From: Botryllus schlosseri
Taxonomy: Eukaryota > Chordata > Ascidiacea > Stolidobranchia > Styelidae
Reading direction: 5' to 3'
DNA: 26,713 bases
NCBI GenBank assembly: GCA_000444245.1
Contig: ATSW01082513.1
Location: 1-26,713 of the forward strand
This document shows positions 9,739 through 20,700 of this stretch, piece after piece. The notes beneath the pieces are model-generated. The model was not told the origin of the DNA, made no database searches, and was given only the letters and a program-made list of their open reading frames with translations. How positions within the stretch are numbered: position 1 is the stretch's first letter; the number at the start of each line of letters is the position of its first letter. Both the position numbers and the translations under genes were made by a program.

Positions 9739-11909
9739 ATGAGATTGTTACCTTTAGTTGCGTGCGTCGCAGTTTTCTGTGTGACGGTGCATGCGAAAGT
9801 AGACAAACTGCAAATCGGAGTCTTGAAAAGGGTGGAATGCGAACGTAAAAGCCGGAGCGGAGATGTGCTCGATATGCATTACACCGTGAGTATTTTGTGG
9901 GAGATACTTATCTTAGAACTATGCCTCACTGCAGACTTGAACAGCTACGTCATTCTAGTTGTCTACTAAGAACAAAATGCTGGTAATCTAATTCCAATCG
10001 GATTTGTGAAATTTTCTGTCCTATATTTTGATTCTAATCTAGTTTCTGGTTGTCCTGAAAATACTACAGAACAGAATGGAGCACAACGAGCCTAGCTCGG
10101 TGTACAGACATTTCCCGTGCTCATGCTTATGAGAATGAACTGAATTCGATTCAAATTCCTAGTTTTCGCGAATTTAGTAATTCTAGTGTAATTTGGAAAA
10201 GAACCGTCCAATTCTAGATTAATTTTGAAAAAGGTGTGTAGCTGTATTTCTAATCTAATTTGAAAAGCTGAAAATTTCCTAGTCGTCCAACTATACCTCG
10301 GTGTCAATGCTGTACAATTTCGAACTGCGGCGATAATACCCCTCCAAATATCTTAAGTGTATGGTGGGGGAACATTTTATCCGAGAACGTTATCATAAAT
10401 ATTGTCACCAACGGTTTTTACATGCAGTAATTCATTGTTGGGAATTGTAGACCTGCCAGGCTAGCACTGGGAAAAATGGAGTATCGATCATTTTACCATC
10501 ATGAGCAATGTGAACCTCATACGTGACCACAAATAAAATATTGCCAGTCACACTTCCCCAGAAATGATGTCATCTTTCTTAACCAGAACTACAACATAAC
10601 ATATTGTGATGCTGTTGCGGATTAATCGCAATCGTACTAGTGTGAAATGTCCTTTTTTGATGCTTACATGTCTCGGTTTCGAAAGTATGTTATCGATTAT
10701 TATTTTCGTTACCTGTCAGGGTACGCTGGAAGATGGGTCGAAATTCGACAGCTCACGGGACCGCGATACTCCTTTCACCTTCACTCTAGGCAAGGGAATG
10801 GTCATCAAGGGTTGGGACAAAGGTCTTCTCGGGTGAGGAAGCCGGAAGGGATTCTGTAATAATTATAGCCCGACCGATCATCTGCAATAATGCCGATTCA
10901 ATATCGGAAATTTTTTTGATGTCACAACACATTAGTAGCGAGTTGAAGAACTCTGATATATTTCTACTAGATTGGGAATATTGATGTATTTCTTCTAGCC
11001 TTCAGGCTTCCAGATGCAGCCTTTCGAGTTGAGCTCATGCCTGAGCATAGCAATGATTGTTGAGCTAGTGATCTGTTTCATTGGCATTGGCTCAAAAATC
11101 TGATATCAGTTGGGTAATAATTAACAGAGATGCGACTGTCAGACTTGTACAAACTGCCAATCTTGTTAGCTGACTGTCCACTAAATTACAGTTTTTCGAG
11201 TAGTTGTAGTTGCAGCTTTTGAAAAGCGAGTAGTTCTTGTTCCAGTAGTTTGTATAAGTCTGCCGACAGTGAGACTTTACTTCTCATTATTAAATGAACC
11301 ATTTCGTATATTGACGCCACGTCTTGATAACATTTCCATGTAATGCAGGTCTGTCCAAACAGCTCTGGGAAAGTATCGAGTTTTTCCAACTGTGGGGATC
11401 ATAATTTCGTTATTTATATAGCCAAACCTTATCTGTATTTTGTTACCATTAGAATGTGCGAAGGAGAGCGAAGAAAGTTGAAGATTCCCAGCGACATGGG
11501 TTGGTATCGTTGTTTGTTTTCGTAATAATATCTTCATCAAACATTGTGAATTGACAGGATACGGTGATCGTGGATCTCCGCCTAAGATACCAGGTTGGTG
11601 CAATGCTTGTTTCTTAGTTTTCATGTAGCAAGACCATGTAAAACTATGCCATGGTATTACAATGACATTTTGATACTATTTTCCACTGAGGAAGGTACAT
11701 ATTTGAACTTTGACATAGTGCATTCTGCTGTGACGTCATAACGAGTGATACTCGAATACTCGACTCAAGCGAAATACGTGATTCAGTATCGAATCACGCA
11801 GGTACTCGATTTTGCCGAGCCCTAATCACTATGCCGTTGGATTTCAGGTGGCGCCACCCTCATCTTCGATGTAGAGTTGTTGAAGATCAAAGATAAAGAC
11901 GAGCTTTGA
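9739..11909 (+). CDS. FKBP2: ER FKBP-type prolyl isomerase (FKBP2-like), 5 exons
   Basis: The exons are 9739-9885, 10720-10832, 11453-11499, 11558-11593 and 11848-11909. All introns are GT-AG and the phases join to 405 nt, or 134 residues (human FKBP2 has 142). Residues 1-19 are a signal peptide ([19 protein letters not shown]). [20 protein letters not shown] leads into one FKBP domain with [33 protein letters not shown] and [29 protein letters not shown], which are the conserved drug-binding and catalytic stretches. It ends in KDEL, a canonical ER-retrieval signal. The role inferred from the family is cis-trans isomerisation of proline bonds in the ER lumen. Intron 2 holds a small TIR element (11140-11262). 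Intron 4 holds a degenerate GTACTCGA-rich repeat. Confidence 0.93.
10864..11010. repeat. Remnant of the ACCGAT/ATCGG element family
   Basis: AGCCCGACCGATCAT, the later ATCGGAAATTTTT and GATGTCACAACA, and a following TAGATTGGGAATATTG can all be matched in order at 25443-25625. This is therefore a partial second copy of that element, inside FKBP2 intron 2. Confidence 0.45.
11140..11262. mobile_element. Short TIR element in FKBP2 intron 2
   Basis: The inverted ends CAGACTTGTACAAACT and AGTTTGTATAAGTCTG are about 125 bp apart. The flanking 8-mers GCGACTGT and CCGACAGT match at 6 of 8, as an old hAT target duplication would. The interior carries the GAGTAGTTCTAGTTGCAG-type repeat unit that recurs at about 17040, 19480, 19745 and 23120. 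Confidence 0.5.
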
Positions 11910-11994
11910 TGCGGTCGTTTGCCGGCGAATTGCAATTGTCTCGAGAGAGGCCAACTATAAGTGGAATATGGCCAATGAATGTTCAAACCGATGC

Positions 11995-12000
11995 AATAAA
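11995..12000 (+). terminator. Poly(A) signal of FKBP2
   Basis: A canonical AATAAA lies 86 bp after the FKBP2 stop codon. Cleavage is expected roughly 10-30 bp further on. Confidence 0.7.
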
Positions 12001-12175
12001 ACTGAAGCTGATAAACATTATGTTATTTTGATTCAGGATGTACGGTGCTCAGGCAGTCATGTTGTAAGGGTCCGCGAGGGATCGAGTAGAAGTTTCTAAA
12101 CATCTATTCAAACTATCGTGCACCACGCTTCTAATGCTGCAAATTGCGAGCAGGTAATATTGTTGGCGAGGAAGT

Positions 12176-12183
12176 CACTAGAG
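12176..12183. repeat. 8-bp target-site duplication, left copy
   Basis: CACTAGAG is repeated exactly at 13312-13319, on the other side of the hAT element. Confidence 0.85.
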
Positions 12184-13311
12184 CAGGGGTGTCAAACTCA
12201 AATTACGTCGCGGGCCGCATTCAAATCTTCCAATCGCTCGCGGGCCGCACCTGTCAACTGAATCCCATTCCTAATTCCCTTGCTTTTTACTTTATTTCCA
12301 AGCATATATAAACGATATTACACTGTATCACGGGATGTAGGGGTTTTATTCGCGAACAATGCATTTGTTAAATATATGATGATTGGCCGGTTGAACACAT
12401 TTATGAACCGCTAAAACAGTGGCGGTAACGACGATATAGGTTGGCATATTTGTAGGTTGCTTTTGCGGTAGTGATAATCTGGCGTTAGCCATGTGTTTTG
12501 TGTAATTGTGTATACAAGAGATTCAACTGTAAAGGCGGACGATGGTATTTGGTTCATTATTATTATATCGCAATTCGGGTTTGTCTGGATTCCGGGGACC
12601 TTTTGAGTTGGACGTGGACACAGCGGTGCGACCACAGATATTCAAATATTTTTGTGTGGATAATATATTGTCCATGTAAACTCCATATAACGGTTTCGCA
12701 TTGTCGTTTTCGCTTTTGTGAAAACTACTTATTGTTCCACATTTTCTATAAAACTCTGAACTCAATGTGCACATTTTACCTTCAGGAATTGGATGTCAAT
12801 GTGACCTACTTGTTCCTAGTAATGAATATAACTAGATTGAAACCACAACGCCACAGTTGTTATAATGTTATAATGTGGCTCATGAACATTTGCTTTCTTG
12901 AAAGATTATTTAATGGAAGCGAGATAGTGTAATGGTTATGCGTCTGGCTTCTCGAGCGGTAGGTCGTGGGTTCGATTCCCGGCCGGGTCATACCAAAGAC
13001 TCGAAAAATGGTATCCGCAGCTATCCTGCTAGGCGCTCAGCAATCACGGATAGCATGGAGGAGAAAAAAAACGGGGGCGCAGACTAGATGACCTCATGGG
13101 GCCGTATCGCAACTCCGTCGTCAAAGCATCTCGATGGTGCAGGCGAAAAAGAATATCATATCTCTCTCTCTCTTTCAAAACATCTCAACATTTGTTACAA
13201 ATGTGCTGGATATTATAAGCATTTTCAATCTACTCAGAATGGCTTCGCGGGCCGGATGAAATCGTCCGGCGGGCCGGATGCGGCCCGCGGGCCGAATGTT
13301 TGACACCCCTG
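12184..13311. mobile_element. Non-autonomous hAT with nested SINE
   Basis: The ends CAGGGGTGTCAAAC and GTTTGACACCCCTG are perfect inverted repeats, followed inward by GCGGGCCGCA blocks, a common animal hAT end. The exact 8-bp duplication CACTAGAG flanks it. No transposase was recognised inside. A tRNA-headed SINE occupies about 12918-13178, so it is a later insertion into this element. Confidence 0.85.
12918..13178 (+). repeat. tRNA-headed SINE inside the hAT element
   Basis: The A box TAGTGTAATGG (12925-12935) and B box GGTTCGATTCC (12969-12979) are well spaced for a tRNA-derived promoter. The anticodon arm is not clean and no 3' acceptor pairing is preserved, so it is not a working tRNA gene. 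The body ends near a CT microsatellite (about 13160-13175). Flanking direct repeats could not be found with confidence. Confidence 0.75.
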
Positions 13312-13319
13312 CACTAGAG
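13312..13319. repeat. 8-bp target-site duplication, right copy
   Basis: This is the exact partner of 12176-12183. Confidence 0.85.
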
Positions 13320-13686
13320 CCAGCATTGGAGTCTTTCTGAGAGAACAATATTTTGTAGATGAAGCGATATTCTCTCCTTTGTCGAAATTTTTCGGCTAGA
13401 GGCAGTACGTGAATAATATATCCCATCCATTTATTCACATTCAAACGCCAGCTGATTGTTTCCAGTCCAGCAGTAATGCCACATCAATCGCCCTTCACAA
13501 AACAACCGAAGAGTGCAGTAGACCCCTCTTGGACGAAACATTCGTAGAAGTGACGGGTCGATAAATATCGGTCGGAGTTGGCCGATACTGATATTTCTAC
13601 CGTGACAAATATCTGCTATACGACGTATCACGTATAGATCGGGCCCGGACGTAATACTAAGCTGAGTTCTAGTTCATGCCTTCATA

Positions 13687-14220
13687 ATTGTTCGGTTCAG
13701 TTTATTAGCAATTTTTATCAGTTCAATACACCACAAAAATTGCGATACAATCAAAAGATAGGATTTATAGGAAGGTGTCGAAACGACTTGGAGTAGTCCT
13801 TGGAATCAGACATCCACCTTGGCCTGCGATCTAAAGAGGAGGCATGTACAGGTACACTGAATGAAAAGTAAAGGAAGATAGTAGGCTACTTTCACTTGGT
13901 TATCTCAAGCTCCCCTGTCGTCGCTGAAAGCGCCTAATTTCCATTTACACCGAGCCAGAGGCCACCGTGTCAGGAAGTTGTGTGATGAAATAGCGAATCA
14001 TACTTCTCGTGGGTCAATACGCTCAAGGAAGTATCTAACAAGGTGCTATCAAAACCCTTCGTACCAAATCGGTATCTGATTTACTGCAGGACACGCCAGC
14101 GCTTCTTGGCTCCATCGCGGTGCCGCGAATAGAACGTACCATAGGATCAGTCGTTTCGACAACCTGTTCATGGCATCAGTCTTCTGGTGTTTTTAAATGA
14201 TGAAATTATTAATGAACTGA
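13687..14220. repeat. Inverted pair of dispersed repeat ends
   Basis: At 13687-13750 the repeat tail (CAGTTTATTAGCAATTTTTA, then CAATACACCACAAAAATTGCG) runs on the plus strand. At about 14172-14220 a degenerate copy runs on the minus strand. Inside, GGTGTCGAAACGACT (about 13771) and AGTCGTTTCGACAACC (about 14150) are also inverted. The pair may be the ends of one 530-bp non-autonomous element. No gene was recognised here. Confidence 0.4.
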
Positions 14221-14746
14221 TAGCGATAGGGCCTTTCAAGGTGTACCGTACATTCAATACAACACAGCAAGTGTTGTCTCAAAACCAATCGAATGTTGGC
14301 GTGCAGAACCCCGTCCACTACTTCCATCGTGTCATCAATCATTGGAATCACAGTATCCTAGGCTGCTCATGCTCACTGCTATTCATAACTACTGCAAACT
14401 CACAAACTACAAGCAACCCATAGTAAAATTAAGCCATTAATCAGAATCAGAGACGTAGCAACGTATGACACCACGACTCGTGCTCAGCGTGTATTTACCG
14501 ACTATGAAGAACGAATAACGAATGATGCGTTTTCTGAAAAGAACACGAACAGCCCCGAGTATCGCGACCATATTGAAAAGACAAAATAAAGCTGTTGACG
14601 TAATCATGCTTCGACTCATGTCCGGGGATCTGACTGCGCATGCATAGGAATATTGCGTTTACAAGAAAAACTCCGCGCTCTCGACCGGATTACATATCTT
14701 TGCCGCCACGATTTCATAAGTGCCGAAGAGCAAAATGTCATAGACT

Positions 14747-17700
14747 TCAAGATTCAACCGCACTGGGGGCAGCAACTGTTTTATTCTCTCCGCAACAACC
14801 ATTTCCGGCATGCTCATGTTTTCCATGATCATCGACAGACAGCTCGGACAAAGTCTGCAGAGTTTCGGACTCGGACAGCACCGGCAGAGCTTCCCCGCCT
14901 TCGACGTCCGGAGCCGGACTCTTAGACGCAGCTTCGCCGACCATTTGCTGGGCGATCTGCCATACGTACTCTTCCGCCCGGGTGTAAGAGTCGACGCAGA
15001 AATCGCGGCAAGAAGACAAGATCTTTTTCGACTCGATCTGCAGTTTGATCGCTAGTTTCGCTCGGGGCGAGCTGTTGGCGTCGGACAGCATTTTTTCCAG
15101 CTCCTGAAATATTTCACAAATCACGACGAGCTTCTTGGAGGCACACAACGTCAATATACTATTGAGATCATATCGAAACGAACCCGAATGTTTTTGGTAA
15201 TACTCGTCAGGGGTAATCGTCAGATTCGGATAAGTAGACAATTAGAAAGAAAATTGTATATCGACAATCGTATCAACAAATATGACGTCACCGGCATGAA
15301 ATTTTTCAAGTTGGCGTATTTTGATGAAAATCGACTCCAAGGCGACGCGAGATCCGTCGTCTTGGTAAGGTTTCGTACCAACAGAATTGATTAGTATGTT
15401 CATTGAAATGAACCCGAATATTTTCGGCTGACACTCGTCAGGGGTAATCGTCAGCAAGTAGTAGAGAATTCAAAAGAACATCGTATATCAACAATCGTAA
15501 CAATCGCTGTTCTTTTGAATTCTCTACTAGTTGCTGACGATTAACGCTGACGAGTGTCAGCCGAAAATATTCGGGTTCATTTCAATATAAATTTACTATT
15601 CAATTGTATATTGAAGTTCTGCACCTCCAAGAAGCTGACCAACAGAATTATCCATCAAATGTTGGCCAATGGCAGAACTCAACCTTTCGGCGGTTCAGAA
15701 TCAAGCTTCAAGGGATGTGTCGAGGGTTAACTTTTCTCCGAGCGCGATCCAATAAATCTAGGGTCAAACGTTGTGACGTTCTTCCCACATCGCCACAATC
15801 ATTTAAATGAAGTTATGACAAGCGTTTGCAGATACTGCCACCTACAGTTGGTCAGTGCAAAGTGCTTCTTTTTTACGATACTCCTGTCTCAGGGTTATAA
15901 ACGGGTCACTGGGTTCCGAATCCCGAGTCACAAGTCAATTCCACTTTTGTGGTTTCGACTCCAGTCCGAGTCCAAATAATAGTGTTCACTGTTCAGTAGG
16001 GCTGTTCCAAAAAAACTTTTCCTCCAGATTTTACTGGCTATTTGATAAAATTGTGAGGTTGGTTGAAAAAACGCTGCACACCAACTTTGACTCAATTCCA
16101 ACCAGTAGAAGCGAGATTCTTGCAGTAGAAAGTTTTGAATTATCATCAAAAAGTAAAAAAATTTAAATTTCAAAATTTTTCTATCGACCCCATAAAATTG
16201 TTAGGCTGTCAGTATAGATGATGCACACCAAATTTGGCTCAATTCCAACCACTAGAAGCGAAGTTATCGCAGTAAAAAATTTTGGATTTGAATAAAGTAG
16301 TAATTACGGGGACTAACTCTTCAATTATTTATTATAAAATCTCGGAATTATAAATTTTTCTACTAAAATTTTTATTTTTTCATTTTTCAATGATAAATTC
16401 AAAGCTTTCTACTGCAAGAAACTTTCTTCTACTGGTTGGAATTGAGCCGAAGTTGGTGTGCAGCGATTTTTCAACCAACCTAACAATTTTATCAAGTAGC
16501 CTGTGAAATCTGAAGGATAAGTTTTTTTGGGAAGGAAAAGAACTTTTGGGTGATGTCGAACTACTCACATTCATAATATACATATTTTTTGCACACTTTA
16601 GAAGACCATACATCCAAGAAACGTTATGAAATCTATCACAAGAACAGAGTCTATCGAATCTCGAGTCAAATGACTCAAGTACAAGTCGAGTCAATATAAA
16701 AGGTGACTCGAGTCGAGACAAGCCTCGAATCATTACAACCCTAGTAGTAGCGAAGTAGCTTTTAAATGCTTGCACTAGTGCAGCAATATGTGGGCTCGTT
16801 TATAGGGAATTTGCCAGGACTAAAAGTACCTTTCTTGGCTATAAACAAGCAAAATTGAACAACCGCGTCTTCCTGGATCATTGTGATTAATAATGTGTTA
16901 CGCTGCACGTTCATTGTTACAGGCAAAAACAAAGTAGCCAACGGATACACACATGGAAATTATGCCCTGGCATGGAAATTTTACGAGTGCCCGAACGTAC
17001 TCAAAACAGACTTGTGCAAACTACTACTACTGTTATGGACTCGTTCTAGTTCCGGGCCTTGAACAGCGAGTAGCTCCAGTTCTATTTCTAGTTGCGGATG
17101 TTAAGAAGCGAGTAGTTTAAGTTGCGCATTTTACAAGATATAGTTGTAGAAGAACTAGAAAACAAATGTTGTCATTTGGTATAATCATGACGCCGGTGTG
17201 ATGTGACAGTCATTGCTAACTCAGTCTTCACAACTAACGACGGCGTAGCCAGAGAGTGGATTTTCAGGGTCGATTCCACACCCCGCGAAAACTGAGTACG
17301 GTAATTCTAGTTATAATTGCACATTCTGAAAATTCAGTAGTTTGTACAAATCTTAATGAAAGCCACACAATCACCCACGTTACGACATTCCCAACACTTA
17401 CTTCGTCGCTTTTGAATCCCATCAGCAGCAAGTTGACGCGATTCTCCAAAAATTTCCAAATTTTCTTTTCCGTCTCCAAGTTGCTATTGACGGGCAGGAA
17501 GATTTCGCGCAGGCTATCGCGGCCAAAGTACTCTCTGCCGTTCCACGCATCGAGGTCCTCTGCACGCACCAAGAAAATGAAAGGCTGCAGCGACTAGTAT
17601 CGTTCGACGTGTAGCCTCAATTTACCTTCGTTCATATGGAAAACCCTCAGGAACGCTTGCAGTTCCGGAGTAATCGGCAAGTTCTCGGCGATCACGTAAA

Positions 17701-20700
17701 TTTGAAACGATCCGCTCGGCTTAATTTTAAGCTTCTCCAACAGTTGGACTTTCTTCGCGTATAGCTTGTCATTGGTGCTCACGCCTAGGTTTCAAGGACC
17801 TTATCACTAAGCATAACAAGAGGAACTTGGAGGTACAGAACTTCGGTACACAATTGAATAATATATTCATATTTATTCCCGATGCTTTGAGCTGACACTC
17901 ATCAGGAGTCACTGTGAGCCGGGGTTGTAACCGAGTCACAAGTGAATCTCACTTTTATAGTATTGACTCGAGTCAAGTCGAGCCATTTTCAATACACCAC
18001 CGAGTCAAGTCTGAGTCCAAGTCACCGAGTAAAGGGTAGATTCCACGTCAGTGAGTACAGGGCCGAGTCCGAGTCATATTATCGTGACTCGAGTCCGAGT
18101 CCAAGTCATTGTGTTGTGTTCAGTGTTCAGTTTTGAGTTCAATCCGGTTCAACCCACTTTTTTCAAGTCTGCGTGGGTGATATAGAATGACTCGAATTCA
18201 TGATACTGATAGACAGAATATTAATAATGTGTTGACCTTACTATACTTCAAAGTTACAATGAGAGTCTGTCTTGGTCGTCCTAGTCTCGAGTTCTACGAC
18301 TTGGTTCAAGTCGTGCACAATGACTCCAGTGCAACTCGAGTCAATACACAAATTGACTCTAGTCGAGCCATTTTACGCATTTGAAAAAATGACCAAGTCG
18401 AGCCATTACAACCCTGCTGCGAGATATAACGCGAGCGTTCAAAAAACTATGTTTGTTGTATGAATGCTCGCATTACAGCTGACGGTAGCCTCTGATGAGC
18501 GTCGGCTCGACAAGCTTCGGGAATAAATATGAATTCGAATTTATTATGAGGTTCTGTACAGCAACTATTGTAACATCGCATCTCGACAATCGTACCACCA
18601 AATAGATTTCACCTGAAAGGAAATTCTAAAAATCGGAAAAGGCAAAAAAAAACTAACCAAGCTGAATTTCGACTTTGTCGTATCTGTTGTTCTCCGCCAC
18701 GAAGCCGTTGTAAATTAGAAACGCCGTGTTGTCCCTGGCGCCGTAAAATATCGTGACTTGCTCGCCGGCCTGAAAGTCCTTCATCGAATAGCAGACGCAC
18801 GTCTCGGTTTCCGGATCGCAATTCGTGCCCAGCTAACATAAAAAAATCAATGGTAACGTTTCATTTCGGTTTTAAAACACGAGATTGTGAAGCTCACCTC
18901 GCCGGCGCTGTGATTCATCATGTCCCACAACGGTATCAGAGCGAAGGTCGAGTTGCTCATTTCGTCATGGTGGCAGCAGGAACACGGGTCCTCCCTGGAA
19001 GAGAAAGGTTTGATGACTTTGAAGATGAAAAGAGTTGGACAAAAGAAGAGCCAACTAGATAAATTTTAAAACGAATCGAAAACAGTGACTTTGCCATGTA
19101 TGGGATTGGTGAGGCGATGGAACAACGTTTTCCCACCCTACAGGAAAGATCCGCGCCACTGCTGTAAATCGCTTGAAACAGAAGGGACGCGTATCTCCAA
19201 CATCAAAACATTGCACTTACTTTGCTTTGATGGCCACTTTGTTAAGCCGAGTCGAAACCGTAGACACGGCCCATCGATAAGCGTCGAAGGTAAAGTGATT
19301 GCGAGCAGACTCGGGTATTTTCTTAACGTCAGCTGTCATCTTGTCTCCGTGCATCATGTTATAGAATATCCCGTACTGCCGGGCGATGCTCTTGCATTGC
19401 GTGATCGCGTGAACTGAAGGAGAATGCCTTAAAATCGTATTGCGTCGCGGTAGACTCATCACTCAAACTACTGGATTTTCAAAATGCTCCAACTACAACT
19501 ACAGCTAGTACTATTCAAAATTTGCAACTAAAATAAAATTATCGACTAGCCAAATCACAGCCAAGTAGATTCTATTTCGAAGGAGCTTGTTACTTTTTAT
19601 TCAATCAGAATCGGCTAGGCTGAAAGGAGAGGGGTTTCGCCCCGCACAACCCAGCCCATGACTACTGCGCCGTTAGCGAGATGATTATGAACTAGCAATG
19701 GCTGCAAGAACATCGCACAACAGAACACGACATGCGTTTTCTAGTTTCACGGCAACTTAATTTTTGGTAAATGCGTAACTAGAATTACTCACTCGAAAAT
19801 CCGCAACTGGGAATTAGAACTACACACTTTTTAATATCCAAAACTAGAACTAGAGCTACGCCCGTTTCAAAATTCGCAGCTAGAAACAGAACTACTCAAA
19901 TAGCCAGGATCGAGGAGGCTGCCAGGTCGTCAGACCATGCTCCGTCGTTTTGGCATCGTCTTATTCGATCAATGTTCATTCCATCATATCGTGACAGGAG
20001 CACCACATTTTACACTGTGTGTCCGGAGCAGATGTAACTATAAATATCTACGATTACTTACAGAAGGCTTGCGTTCCCTTCAGCAGCTCCATCTCTGTCG
20101 GTGTGAAATACAAGGCCGTGTTGTATTCGCCAGGCAGGGCATCTAGAAAATCAATAGACCGCGTGCTAGGATTCTAACCGAATCATTTTACGCATTTGCC
20201 ACCACCGAAGAGTAGGCCTACTCTCTATTTGCGTTATTTACTCAATTAGTCATTATAACATTGAGTAATTGCTGATAGACGTATTGCAAATGAGGTACAG
20301 TGATGCCTATTTTGACCAAGACTTATGCTATCCCAGATCAGATTAGAATTATATCTACACAATTTCTCCAAATAAGTCCGGAATTACTGAATTTTCAAAA
20401 TCTTGGAAAATATATAAAGTTCAAATCATCTTGAATTAGAGTCCGTTCTTACAAGTATGAGAATGATGAATGTCTCCACAGCAAACTCGGTTCGTTTTGC
20501 ACTGTACAGTTTTCCTGTGGCATTTTGAAGAAAACCAGAAGATAAATTAAAATTAGAGCAAATAAACATCTAACAAGCTAGATTGGGATTAAATAACCGG
20601 TGTTTCCCTTGATGTAAACAACTAGAATTATCTAGCTGTCCAAGTCTGCCTTATAGTGACACATATTCATAGAAAACAAACTATTGGCCTGGTACATCGT

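Larger units (their letters stand above)
15389..15637 (-). mobile_element. 249-bp fold-back PLE copy, 12-bp duplication
   Basis: ACCAACAGAATT occurs at 15377-15388 and again at 15638-15649, flanking this segment as a target duplication would. The segment is two inverted terminal repeats of the PLE family: arms 15402-15480 and 15509-15586 (about 79 nt each, few mismatches) around a 28-nt loop. One end carries the extra AGCTTCTTGGAGG terminus and the other ends near the TTGATTAGTAT motif. It has no coding part. Both arms hold the hammerhead-like motif. Confidence 0.65.
15129..15760 (-). mobile_element. Penelope-like element fragment, nested copy inside
   Basis: This fossil lies in SETD3 intron 11. 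Its left edge (AGCTTCTTGGAGGCAC) and terminal repeat match the copy at 22330. On the minus strand, blocks related to the other copy's peptide can be seen (LESIFIKIRQ and KFHAGDVIF at 15266-15350, SAIGQHLMDN near 15655), resembling the C-terminal end of the PLE GIY-YIG endonuclease region. A fold-back copy of the same family is inserted at 15389-15637. The right terminal repeat is not seen. The outer element is clearly older than the insert, as its terminal repeat has diverged more. Confidence 0.6.
17817..18566. mobile_element. Penelope-like repeat, split by a hAT element
   Basis: This fossil lies in SETD3 intron 9. The left part (GGAACTTGGAGGTACAGAAC, ATATTCATATTTATTCCC) and right part (GGGAATAAATATGAATTCG, GAGGTTCTGTACAG) are inverted copies of a terminal repeat. 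It is related to the 22330 family but is a distinct subfamily (CATCGGGAATAAAT in place of TTCGGGTTCATTT). A GACTCGAGT hAT interrupts it at 17920-18416. No coding part was recognised. Confidence 0.5.

Noticed and set aside
12918-12992. tRNA gene
   Set aside because: The A and B boxes are good, but the anticodon arm and acceptor stem do not close and SINE body sequence follows directly.
15104-15241. Extension of the SETD3 exon 12 frame upstream to an ATG (MSTYPNLTITPDEYY)
   Set aside because: The extension is Penelope-like terminal repeat sequence, and a good acceptor (ATATTTCAG) at 15104 joins in phase with exon 11, matching human SETD3.
15377-15390. DDGSRVALE near 15340 as a duplicated SETD3 fragment (human EDGSRVTLA)
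   Set aside because: The similarity covers only a few residues, and the surrounding frame belongs to the Penelope-like element. The true SETD3 segment is in exon 8.
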